Of a DNA stretch of 64,000 nucleotides, positions 35,641 to 43,554 are shown one piece after another. The stretch spans positions 287,935 through 351,934 of the forward strand of contig NZ_JACHBG010000007.1 of the NCBI RefSeq assembly GCF_014207095.1, in the 5' to 3' direction. The stretch comes from Martinezella lusitana (GTDB lineage: Bacteria > Pseudomonadota > Alphaproteobacteria > Rhizobiales > Rhizobiaceae). Made by a program: the position numbers and the translations under genes. The first letter of the stretch is position 1. Each line of letters begins with the position of its first letter. The notes under the pieces were generated by a model. That model searched no databases, was not told the DNA's origin, and saw only the letters and a program-made list of their open reading frames with translations.

Positions 35641-35755
35641 GGCGGTATTGCCACGGTCTTGCCGAGTCGATCTTTCGACTGAACGCGCCACGTGCGCTTC
35701 GCACGAGCATGTTGACACGTTCCCGCCAAGTCAGCGGTGGCTACTCCCCGATAAG
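35641..35755 (-). ncRNA. yybP-ykoY manganese riboswitch
   Basis: The minus strand has the conserved core of this class: GGGGAGTAGCC (35749-35739), then after one stem GTCAACATGCTCG (ending at 35704), a GTGCG-loop-CGCAC hairpin, an AGTCGA/TCGACT hairpin, and the closing GGCAAGACCG near 35662. About 55 nt of leader follows before mntP, enough for a ribosome-access or terminator switch. Binding of Mn2+ should raise mntP expression. Confidence 0.92.
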
Positions 35756-36022
35756 CGCAGCAGGTAGTGCATCGGCTTTTGCATGTCAACTAAAGGCGGC
35801 GAAATAAAACGTGAAATAACTGTTATATAACAACAATTTGTTGGGGATTTCTCGGTTGCAATTGCACATGCAAATCAGTCGCAAAAACAAAAGCCTTTTT
35901 CGCGGCAGGGCGTCGGTTTCGTCGGCAAACACCAGGCAAGTCGAAGGTGTGGTTGCTGCCTCTCTCTGGTGCTTCCCATGCAGGGCAGAGATGAGGCATG
36001 ACCCCGGCGTTACAATATGCCG
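35756..36022. other. Promoter region of mntP and gap to the phosphatase gene
   Basis: The part next to the riboswitch is AT-rich and holds a perfect 12-bp palindrome, TGTTATATAACA (35821-35832). Nothing gene-like is seen between 35840 and 36022 apart from short shadow frames. The phosphatase gene ends convergently at 36023 relative to the plus strand. Confidence 0.45.
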
Positions 36023-36755
36023 CTATCCGAGCAACCGCTCTTCGAGACGGCGGATGACCTCGGGCGGTACCCCAGCCCAGGCGAGATAATCGCTGGCAGA
36101 TCGATATTCCTCTTCGATGAAAGCGATCGTCGCGGCCATGGTCGCCGGCTCGCAGGCAAGCAACGGGCAGAACTTATCAATATCGCCGCCCTGCGCCAAC
36201 CGCATTGGCAAGGATCTCGTCGACCATGGGAGCGATCATACGGCCCGTCAACGCATAATCTTCGAGAATCTCCGCTGTGTCGACGCCGGCGGTCGCCAGC
36301 AGAAGGGCGGCGATGATCCCGGTTCGGTCCTTGCCGGCCGTACAATGGAAGAGGACGGTATCCTCATCCCCCTCCGCGATCAGCGATATGACCTTGGCGA
36401 TCGCCTGTCGGCGCTCGCGCAGGGCCTGAATATAGAGATCGAGCAGGGTGTCGGTACCCGGCTTGTAGCTCGGAGCCAGCGTATCGAAGAGTGAGATGTT
36501 GTGATAGCGAACCGCCTCGTTGCAGCTGAATGGATTGGGCTGGTGCTCAAGCTCTGTCGCGTTGCGCAGGTCGATCACGACACGCACACCTTCGCCGACG
36601 AGGGACGCCATGCCCTCCTCATCCAGACGATGCAGCCCATCGGCGCGGAGCACCCGGCGCCAGAGCGTCGTTTTGGCACCGGCCCGGTAGCCGCCGAGAT
36701 CGCGGACATTATAGGTGCCATTGACCGGCAGATGGCGCGACTTTTCTGAAGTCAT
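36023..36755 (-). pseudogene. Tyrosine/dual-specificity protein phosphatase, frameshifted
   Basis: The first frame (36755 to 36177) encodes an N-terminal NVRDLGGY segment and the active-site P-loop HCTAGKDRTG of a Y_phosphatase3-type protein, then goes off into a short unrelated tail. The remaining conserved C-terminus (MRLAQGGDIDKFC to RLEERLLG) is in another frame ending at 36023. One extra base (or two missing) near 36205 explains both. Together they would make about 243 aa, normal for the family. The start overlaps the permease stop by 1 nt. The active site is intact, so a truncated enzyme might still fold poorly. A sequencing error is the alternative. Confidence 0.8.
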
Positions 36756-37609
36756 CAACGTATTCCCGATTTCATAAAGGAAGAAACGACGTGTCTTTGC
36801 AGGATGATGTAGAGGATGAAGATCGGAAGGCTAGCCATGGTCGCCGCCGCCATAAGCGGCCCCCATAGCGTGCCTTCCGAAGTCATGAACATCTGAATGC
36901 CGATCTGGATCACGCTGTTTTCGGGCGTGCGCGTCAGGAGAAGCGGCCAGAAATACTCATTCCAGGTCGAAATGAAGATCAGGATGGCAAGAGAGGCGAT
37001 CGTGCCGCGCAGATTGGGCGTGATCACCTCCCAGAGTGTGCGCCAGCTGCCGGCGCCATCCATGCGGGCTGCCTCCAGCACCTCGTTTGGAAAGCTGCGC
37101 ATGGTCTGCAGCAGGAGCAATATGGCAAGCGCCGATGCGAAGTGCGGCAGGATCAGCGCCGTGACGCTGTCGAGCAGGCCAAGGTTGGCGACCATGAGAT
37201 AATTCGGGATCATCACCACTTGCAGCGGTACAAGCCATGTCAAGGCAACTAGGGCATGGGCGATCCTGTCGCCAGGGAAACGCCAGCGCGCGAAGGCATA
37301 GGCTGCGAGCAATCCTGTGAGCAGCTGTATGACGGTGACAATGGCCGAGACGATCAGCGTATTGATCAGCATCCGTCCGATCGGGATAGCATTGAGTGCG
37401 TAGACATAATTGTCGAGCGAAGCCGCCGTCGGCCAAATACTCTTCTCGAAGACACGGTTCGCCGGCCGCAGCGACGTAACGATCATCCAGTAGACGGGAA
37501 ACAGACAGAAGAGCGACAGGATTACCATCACCGCATGGCCGGCGGCCTTCTCGATCCCAAGAATAGCGTTGCCGCGCCGCGGCGGTCGCGTGAGGCTATC
37601 AGTTGTCAT
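36755..37609 (-). CDS. Sugar-type ABC transporter permease (MalG/UgpE)
   Basis: The 284-aa protein has six membrane segments and the EAA loop EVLEAARMDGAGSWRTLWEVITP. It is the UgpE-like half of the locus C channel. Its start lies inside the end of the partner permease gene (11-nt overlap). Confidence 0.92.
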   Translation of the reverse strand: MTTDSLTRPPRRGNAILGIEKAAGHAVMVILSLFCLFPVYWMIVTSLRPANRVFEKSIWPTAASLDNYVYALNAIPIGRMLINTLIVSAIVTVIQLLTGLLAAYAFARWRFPGDRIAHALVALTWLVPLQVVMIPNYLMVANLGLLDSVTALILPHFASALAILLLLQTMRSFPNEVLEAARMDGAGSWRTLWEVITPNLRGTIASLAILIFISTWNEYFWPLLLTRTPENSVIQIGIQMFMTSEGTLWGPLMAAATMASLPIFILYIILQRHVVSSFMKSGIR

Positions 37610-38540
37610 AGAAGGAAAACCTGTCGATCAGTCGGAACAGAAAATAGGCGAGCACGCCGAAGCTGATGAAGAGGACCACGGCTGCCGCAGAACTCCAACC
37701 GACCGAAAGGCTGGAAAAGCCGAAGTCCCAAAGGAGATAATAGATGTTCGTCGTTGCCCCGAGCGGACCGCCGCCGGTCAGCACATTGATGTAAGAAAAG
37801 CTCCATTGCGCCCCGAGCAGAATCGTCATCATCACCAAGAACAAGAGGGTTGAGCTCAGGAGCGGTAGCCGGATGTCGCGGACGATATCCCAGCGATTGG
37901 CGCCGTCCATGCGCGCGGCTTCGATCAGAGATGGGTTGATGTTGGCATTGGCGGCCGAAAGGATCAGCGTCGAAAAACCGATCAGCTTCCATCCGGTCAG
38001 CACCGTGATCGTCCAGATGGCAATTTTCGGATCCTGCAGGAAGCGCGGGGCGAAAAATCCCAAAGACTTCAGGGTCATGGCGACCATGCCGTGGCCTGGA
38101 TCAAGCAACCAGCGCCATAACACTGCCGCGACCACAGGGGCGACGATCATAGGTACGAAGATCATCGCGCGGTAGATATTGCGAGCGCGCGAAGGCAGAT
38201 CGGCCGTGAAAATGGCAATCGCCAACGGTAACAGGACGGCGAGCGGCAACAGGCCGATCACATAAATCCCGGTATTGCGCAGCGCCTGCCAGAATTTCGG
38301 AAGCGAGAAGATGTTGATGTAATTGGTCCAGCCGACGAATGTCATCGGTGAGGTCGCCAGCATGTTCCATTCGTAGAAGCTTAGCCGAAAGGCATCGATC
38401 AGCGGCCAGTAGATCCAGAGCAGAAAGGTTGCGATGGCCGGCGACAGATAGAGCCACGGGAGATGGGTCTGCTTAAGGATGCGGCGTCGCGGTCGCGCGG
38501 ATGCGACCGGCGATGTGGGGGAGGCGGTTAGAGTGGTCAT
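37599..38540 (-). CDS. Sugar-type ABC transporter permease (MalF/UgpA)
   Basis: The 313-aa protein has a cytoplasmic, Pro/Arg-rich N-terminus of about 30 residues and six membrane helices, with an EAA loop SLIEAARMDGANRWDIVRDI. ATG 38540 is used; the longer frame back to 38627 crosses an intercistronic hairpin. It pairs with the permease at 36755-37609. Confidence 0.92.
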   Translation of the reverse strand: MTTLTASPTSPVASARPRRRILKQTHLPWLYLSPAIATFLLWIYWPLIDAFRLSFYEWNMLATSPMTFVGWTNYINIFSLPKFWQALRNTGIYVIGLLPLAVLLPLAIAIFTADLPSRARNIYRAMIFVPMIVAPVVAAVLWRWLLDPGHGMVAMTLKSLGFFAPRFLQDPKIAIWTITVLTGWKLIGFSTLILSAANANINPSLIEAARMDGANRWDIVRDIRLPLLSSTLLFLVMMTILLGAQWSFSYINVLTGGGPLGATTNIYYLLWDFGFSSLSVGWSSAAAVVLFISFGVLAYFLFRLIDRFSFYDN

Positions 38541-38610
38541 GATGCGCTTGCCTGCCTCGTCTCTTGTGACGCGTCGGTGCCGGTTCCAGACTATCGGACG
38601 GTTTGCGAAC

Positions 38611-38642
38611 CCTCCTCCCGCCAGCATGCGGGGGAGGAGGGC
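38611..38642 (-). terminator. Intercistronic hairpin after the locus C binding-protein gene
   Basis: CCCTCCTCCCGC pairs with GCGGGGGAGGAGGG across a 6-nt loop, in the 113-nt gap between the binding-protein stop and the first permease. Without a T-tract it is more likely an mRNA-stabilising or partial attenuation structure. Confidence 0.6.
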
Positions 38643-38653
38643 GTGTCATCAGC

Positions 38654-39961
38654 TCAGTTGGTGCTCGCCGGCATCAGAGCCTGGGCGGTATCCTGTGCTG
38701 CCTTCATTGCAGCAGTCGGATCTCCACCTCCGAACACCGCCTGCTCGGCACCGTCCATCATCGCCTTGGCGATCTGCCGATAGTTGGGACCGGGGAAGGA
38801 TTTCCAGGGTTCCAGCACGTCCAATTGCTTCAGATTGGGCTGGACGAGGGGATGTTCCTTGACCCAGTTGCCGAGATATTGCGGATCGTCGACGATATCG
38901 CTGCGCAGCGGCAGATAGCCGATTTCCGATGTGATGACCGTATAGGCATGCTTCGATGTCATGAACTTCATGAGCTCCCAGGCGGCCCGCTGCTTGAGCG
39001 GATCGGCACTCATGATGACCAACGCGCTGCCGGAATTGTTCGGCCGGACCGGCTTTTCGCCGAAACGCGGCATCATCGTGGCGCGCAGATCGAAATTGCC
39101 GGTAGCGCCCTTGACCAGATAGGCTTGGATGGCGGAGGTCTGCAGATACATGCCGACCGTTCCGGCCGCCATGCCGTCCATGGCGGCATTGATGTCGAGA
39201 TTGGTGTAGACGCCTGACGTGTAGAGGTCGTGCAGCATCGATACCGCTTCGACGGCCGCCGGCTCCGCGAAAACCAGCCTCTTGCGGTCCGCTGAAAGAA
39301 CGTCACCGTTGTTGGAACGGATCAGGCCCTGGAACAGCCAGTCGCCCGCCGATGGTCCGAAAATGCCGGTGGCAAGACCATCCTGCCCGGTCTTGTCGAC
39401 AATCGCCTTTGCCGCGACCTTCACCTCCGCCCAGGTCTGCGGCGGATGGTCGGGATCAAGACCCGCCTTGCGAAACAGGTCGGCATTGTAGAAAAGGACC
39501 GGCGTCGAGAAAGTATAGGCAAGGCCATAGGTCTTGCCGTTATAGACGCCGAGTTTCAGCCCCTTCGGCGACATGCCTTCGAAATGCGAGGACAGTTCCT
39601 CGGCTGGCACCGTATCCTCAAGTGCGACCGCGCCGAGGTTGTTGACGAAGAAATCGAGGTCGGAAAACACCATCTGGGCGATATCCGGTCCATGCCCTGC
39701 GGCGACGTCAGCCTGGATGCGCGTGCTGATGTCGGAAGAGGGCACGCCGATGCCGTTGACTTTGACGTTCGGATTGGCGGCTTCGAATTCGGCGATCAGA
39801 CGCTTGGTCGCGGCCGCTCCGTTGCCTGTCGAGGCAAGGTTGTAGTTATAATAATTGATGGTGACGGTCGTATCGACCTTGGCCGGAATCTGGCCCGCGA
39901 ACGCTACCGATGCAAGCGTCGCGAAAGCGATGCCGGCACCAAAAAAAGCTCTGCGTTTCAT
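38654..39961 (-). CDS. ABC transporter substrate-binding protein (UgpB-like, family 1)
   Basis: The 435-aa protein has a signal peptide (MKRRAFFGAGIAFATLASVAFA). The mature part is of the UgpB type: LIAEFEAANPNVKVNGIGVP, ADVAAGHGPDIAQMVFSDLD, YTFSTPVLFYNADLFRKAGL and GGSALVIM-like NNSGSALVIMSAD. UgpB proteins bind glycerol-3-phosphate or glycerophosphodiesters. That, and the phosphoesterase 16 nt upstream, hints at a phosphorylated ligand, but many sugar binders share this fold. Confidence 0.9.
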   Translation of the reverse strand: MKRRAFFGAGIAFATLASVAFAGQIPAKVDTTVTINYYNYNLASTGNGAAATKRLIAEFEAANPNVKVNGIGVPSSDISTRIQADVAAGHGPDIAQMVFSDLDFFVNNLGAVALEDTVPAEELSSHFEGMSPKGLKLGVYNGKTYGLAYTFSTPVLFYNADLFRKAGLDPDHPPQTWAEVKVAAKAIVDKTGQDGLATGIFGPSAGDWLFQGLIRSNNGDVLSADRKRLVFAEPAAVEAVSMLHDLYTSGVYTNLDINAAMDGMAAGTVGMYLQTSAIQAYLVKGATGNFDLRATMMPRFGEKPVRPNNSGSALVIMSADPLKQRAAWELMKFMTSKHAYTVITSEIGYLPLRSDIVDDPQYLGNWVKEHPLVQPNLKQLDVLEPWKSFPGPNYRQIAKAMMDGAEQAVFGGGDPTAAMKAAQDTAQALMPASTN

Positions 39962-39977
39962 CTTTTAAATCTCCCGG

Positions 39978-40850
39978 TCATTCCGCAGCGGCAAGTGCTG
40001 CCTGTTCTTCGTACCGTTTGATGAGTTCGCCCATCATGGCGAAGGTGAAGCTATGCAGTTCCCGCCGCTCGGAGGGCTGCGGCACGAAGGAAACCGTCAG
40101 GCCGGAGGAGCGTAGAGTGCCGACTGCGAACGAGGCGCCCGACAGCATGCGGATGCCCTCATTCAGGTAAAGCACGTCGGTTGCCGCGTGCTGGCCGACG
40201 CCGATGATCACCGGAATGCCGTACCAGTTGCTGACGCGGTCGAAATGGATGTGGCCGGAAAGGATACCGATGACGTTGTGGCCTTCGACAAGGGTGCGTA
40301 GTCTTTCTGTGTCGGCGATTGCCAGTGCTTCCCATTCAAGATCCGGATTTGGGTCCAGCGCCGGCGCATGATGCATGACAAGGAGCTTCGGCAGGGCGGG
40401 GTGGTTGGCAAGTTCACCTTCCAGCCAGGTGAACTGCGAGGCTTCGAAGCTGCCGCCGATCTTGAAGGGATGACTGGAATCCAGAACGATGATGTGGATA
40501 CCATCGATGACGGCCGCATGATCGTAGGGAGCCTTCAGCTCATCGGTGCGATCGGTCATCGCCTTGTAGAAACCGTCACGCTTGTCGTGGTTGCCGAGCG
40601 CGTAAAGCACCGGGATACCGAGATCTGCCTCCGCCATAATGCGCTTAAGCTCTTCATAGGAGCCGACATCGCCGCGATTGGTGAGGTCACCGCTTGCAAC
40701 AACGAAGCTTGGTGTCGGTACCACTCTTTTGACGTCGGCCAGGATGGCGGCCAGCGTCTTCGATGTATCCGAATAAAGGTGATCATCCGTGACCGTTGGG
40801 TCGGAGATGTGCAAGTCGGTAAGATGAACGAAGGTCGTATGGGCCGTCAT
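39978..40850 (-). CDS. Calcineurin-like metallophosphoesterase (CpdA/GpdQ type)
   Basis: The 290-aa protein shows all class III phosphodiesterase metal motifs: HLTDLHISD, ASGDLTNRGD, LGNHDKRDGF, VMHHAPALD and LSGHIHFDR. This set is shared by cAMP phosphodiesterase CpdA and glycerophosphodiesterase GpdQ. It is the first gene of the locus C operon, so a substrate-processing role is more likely than cAMP turnover. ATG 40850 has AGGAAA 8 nt upstream. Confidence 0.9.
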   Translation of the reverse strand: MTAHTTFVHLTDLHISDPTVTDDHLYSDTSKTLAAILADVKRVVPTPSFVVASGDLTNRGDVGSYEELKRIMAEADLGIPVLYALGNHDKRDGFYKAMTDRTDELKAPYDHAAVIDGIHIIVLDSSHPFKIGGSFEASQFTWLEGELANHPALPKLLVMHHAPALDPNPDLEWEALAIADTERLRTLVEGHNVIGILSGHIHFDRVSNWYGIPVIIGVGQHAATDVLYLNEGIRMLSGASFAVGTLRSSGLTVSFVPQPSERRELHSFTFAMMGELIKRYEEQAALAAAE

Positions 40851-40946
40851 GGCGTCGTTTCCTGTGCGTGGTGCGCTTTCCGGGGGATGCCTTGCAAAGG
40901 CGCTTGCTTGCGTGACGACACATCGATACACAGGCGACATGACAGG

Positions 40947-40964
40947 TGAATGAAGGTTCATTCA
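40947..40964. promoter_or_regulatory. TetR operator, perfect 18-bp inverted repeat
   Basis: TGAATGAAGGTTCATTCA is a perfect palindrome (8-bp arms, GG centre). It ends 2 nt before the ATG of the TetR gene and lies 97 bp upstream of the divergent phosphoesterase gene. The size and place are those of a TetR-family autoregulatory operator. Confidence 0.75.
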
Positions 40965-40966
40965 GA

Positions 40967-41572
40967 ATGGAATTAGATCCAGCCCGACGCGAACGTATCC
41001 TCGATGCGACCGCCAAATTGATCGTTACAAACGGTCTGCAATGCTCAATGGCGGCGATCGCCGAAGCAGCCGGCGTGGCGACCGGCTCGATCTACAACTA
41101 TTTCAAGTCGAAGGACGATCTGATCCGCGGGGTCTATGCGCAGCTGGCCTCGACCATAGCGGCGCATCTCATCCCTTCGCTCACCGCCGCTGGTGGCCCT
41201 CGCGAGCAGATTATCCGCTACATATATGACTATATCGACTTCATATGGCAGGATCGGCAGCGCGCCCTCCTGTTCGAATATCTTTCCAATGTACCGTTGA
41301 TTTCCGGCGAGGAAATGAATGCGATTTTCGGCGAGGTAACGCGTTATTCCGTCGGTCTGATGGGGGCGGCCAAGGAAGCCGGTCTGCTGCAGGACCTGCC
41401 GGCCTCAACCATGTCTGGCTATATCGGCGGCGGCATCCGCAATACGCTGAAGTGGCGCCGCTTCAATCCTGCGCCTCTCTCAGACGAGGAACGCGATGCG
41501 ATCGCCTTGATGTCCTGGAACGCCATCGCAGCCCTGCCTGCAAGAGCGATGAGTTCTACAGGTCATGATTGA
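40967..41572 (+). CDS. TetR-family transcriptional regulator of locus C
   Basis: The 201-aa protein has the TetR DNA-binding domain (RRERILDATAKLIVTNG, MAAIAEAAGVATGSIYNYF) and an all-helical ligand domain. I use the ATG at 40967. A GTG at 40946 would place the start inside the operator and its sequence looks non-coding. Divergent from the locus C operon, it should repress that operon and itself. Confidence 0.9.
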   Translation: MELDPARRERILDATAKLIVTNGLQCSMAAIAEAAGVATGSIYNYFKSKDDLIRGVYAQLASTIAAHLIPSLTAAGGPREQIIRYIYDYIDFIWQDRQRALLFEYLSNVPLISGEEMNAIFGEVTRYSVGLMGAAKEAGLLQDLPASTMSGYIGGGIRNTLKWRRFNPAPLSDEERDAIALMSWNAIAALPARAMSSTGHD

Positions 41573-41640
41573 ATGGAAGCCCAGCTGTCAGTGTCGACAG
41601 CCTGTCTGACGCGGCAGCTGGGCTGACCTGGCGTTGGCCG

Positions 41641-42390
41641 CTATTTCACCGCAGCATTGCCTCCGTCGGCAAAGAGCGCCGATCCAGTAACAAAGCTCGC
41701 CATGGGGCTGGCAAGGAAGAGTGCGGCCGAGGCAATTTCCTCAGGTTGGGCGATCCGCTTCATTGCATGCAGGCCGGCCGCCCAGTCTTTCTGGCTTTGA
41801 TCGCCCGCCATGTCGGTATCCACGCCGCCCGGCAGGAGTGCATTGGCCCGGATACCTTGAGCCGAGTAGTCGGCGGTAATGCCCTTTACCAAACCCATCA
41901 ATCCGGCCTTGGAAGCGCCGTAGGCTGCCATGCCGGGGATGCCAACACTGGTTCCGACGAAAGTGGAGGTGAAGACGATCGCGCCGCCGCCACGGGAGAG
42001 CATCGCCGGAATCTGGCTGCGCGCGCCGAGATAGGCAGAAGTCAGGTTGGTGGTCAGCGTATTCTGCCAGTCCTCAGGCGCAATCTCGGCCAGCGGCTTC
42101 ATTGCGCCGACCGTGCCGGCATTGTTGACGGCGATGTCGAGGCCGCCGAATTCGCTGATGGCGGCCTCAACTGCCCGTTCATGACTATCGGGCAGGCCGA
42201 CATCGCCGGCGACAATGATCGCCCTGCCGCCTTTGCCGCGGATCTCGCCCGCCACCTCCTCGAGCTGCGTCGGGCGCCGAGCCGTCAGGACAATTGCTGC
42301 GCCCTGCTCGGCAAACATCAGTGCGATGGCGCGGCCTATTCCCATTGATGCGCCGGTCACGATTGCGACTTTGTGTTCCAGTAGAGCCAT
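41641..42390 (-). CDS. Short-chain dehydrogenase/reductase (SDR)
   Basis: The 249-aa classical SDR has the TGASMGIG cofactor loop, NNAGT, catalytic Ser in FTSTFVG, Tyr-x-x-x-Lys in YGASKAG and the C-terminal SFVTGSALFADGG. An Arg pair after strand 2 (TARRPTQ) points to NADP(H). It is convergent with the TetR gene and has no operon partner. The substrate is not inferable. Confidence 0.9.
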   Translation of the reverse strand: MALLEHKVAIVTGASMGIGRAIALMFAEQGAAIVLTARRPTQLEEVAGEIRGKGGRAIIVAGDVGLPDSHERAVEAAISEFGGLDIAVNNAGTVGAMKPLAEIAPEDWQNTLTTNLTSAYLGARSQIPAMLSRGGGAIVFTSTFVGTSVGIPGMAAYGASKAGLMGLVKGITADYSAQGIRANALLPGGVDTDMAGDQSQKDWAAGLHAMKRIAQPEEIASAALFLASPMASFVTGSALFADGGNAAVK

Positions 42391-42847
42391 ATGGAGAACA
42401 TCCTTCTGTTGTCGTTCCGGATGGCACCCTATTCAGGCAGGCTCGCGTAACCACCCGCTTCTTGCGCGGGATGGACGGAGCGGATCGATTTCTGTTCCTG
42501 GGCAGGAAAACCCCGCGGCATTTCGATCGTCAGCTGTCGTCTACTACTGTCTGGTGAGATGTCAGGCTGCGTCCTTCATGATGATCGGGACGCGTGTTGA
42601 GTAGCTCTTCAGAGCTTCAGCGAGCGGGGACAGGAGGTTCAGGGTCGCCGCTCAAAACGAAGTGATATCCCACAAAAAGCCAGCAATGGCAGGGATTTCC
42701 CGCGAAAGACGGCCTGATGCAAGATCTCGCCTTGCAAAGACGGCAAGTCACGGTTATGTCGCAATGGTAAACCAAACCCTGCAAGCCTCCAATTCCAGCT
42801 GATCCTTCGTCGACAGCGCTGCGTCAGTGAGCACACATCCGGACAAT
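42391..42847. other. Intergenic region with no recognised feature
   Basis: These 457 bp lie between the divergent SDR gene and the unknown-protein gene and should hold both promoters. I found no credible reading frame, hairpin terminator or RNA gene. The GTG at 42827 in frame with the next gene is a less likely start. Confidence 0.4.
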
Positions 42848-43468
42848 ATGGCTAAACAGACCAAACCCTTCATTCTCGAAATCAAGAGCTCTCGTCGAAC
42901 CAAAGCGAAACCGATCGAACAGAAGAAATCGATTTGGGGTGCATTCGCTTCCGAGCTGAAACAGGATTTAGCGGATGGGGAAGTGCCTTCGATACAGGTG
43001 GTCGCCAGCGAACATTGTCCGGCACCGGCTGATACGGACATTAGCGTCGCCATTGAACAGGATGAAACTGAAGACCTGCCTGTTACCTCAGGATTTTTCG
43101 AGAAATGGGCTGGAAGAAGGGCTGATAAGCCTAAGGCTGGCGCGGCCGATATCGTCGCGACCTTCCTTGCGCGGATCGAAAAGCAAAAAGAGCTGCTTTC
43201 CGAATTCGAGGCTGACCCTGCAGGATTTACGAACTGGCGTTCCGCCTGGTTTCGCAAAGTTACCGGCGGTTTCGGCGTTAGCATCGGTCACGATCGGGTC
43301 GATGCCGGCGATGGGCTGCGTTATGTCGTTGTCGACAGCCTCCGGGAGGTCCACGAGTTTCTCGAAGATCTCGACGAGCATGTTCGAACCGACGACAATT
43401 TCCAGCGCGCCTTGAAAGCGAACCACAAGCTGCGATCCAATCGCAGGACTGGCGCCTCGGCATCTTGA
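42848..43468 (+). CDS. Conserved-looking hypothetical protein, 206 aa
   Basis: I do not recognise a family. The N-terminal half (residues 1-90) is charged and low-complexity, starting MAKQTKPFILEIKSSRR. The C-terminal half (about 95-195) looks folded, with WRSAWFRKVTGGFG, DGLRYVVVDSLREVHEFLEDL and a basic tail. There is no signal peptide or membrane segment. Codon use matches the neighbours. It is monocistronic; ATG 42848 is preferred over the GTG at 42827. Confidence 0.65.
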   Translation: MAKQTKPFILEIKSSRRTKAKPIEQKKSIWGAFASELKQDLADGEVPSIQVVASEHCPAPADTDISVAIEQDETEDLPVTSGFFEKWAGRRADKPKAGAADIVATFLARIEKQKELLSEFEADPAGFTNWRSAWFRKVTGGFGVSIGHDRVDAGDGLRYVVVDSLREVHEFLEDLDEHVRTDDNFQRALKANHKLRSNRRTGASAS

Positions 43469-43554
43469 TCTAAATTCAGCCTATTTCTGTGTGATAGGGC
43501 AGGCCATCGCGTTCGGTTCTGCCCTATAGATCATATCCTGGCCAAGGCTTGTTC

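Noticed and set aside
35838..36089. 83-codon plus-strand frame after the mntP promoter
   Set aside because: It runs into the antisense of the phosphatase C-terminus, and its composition is not that of a real protein.
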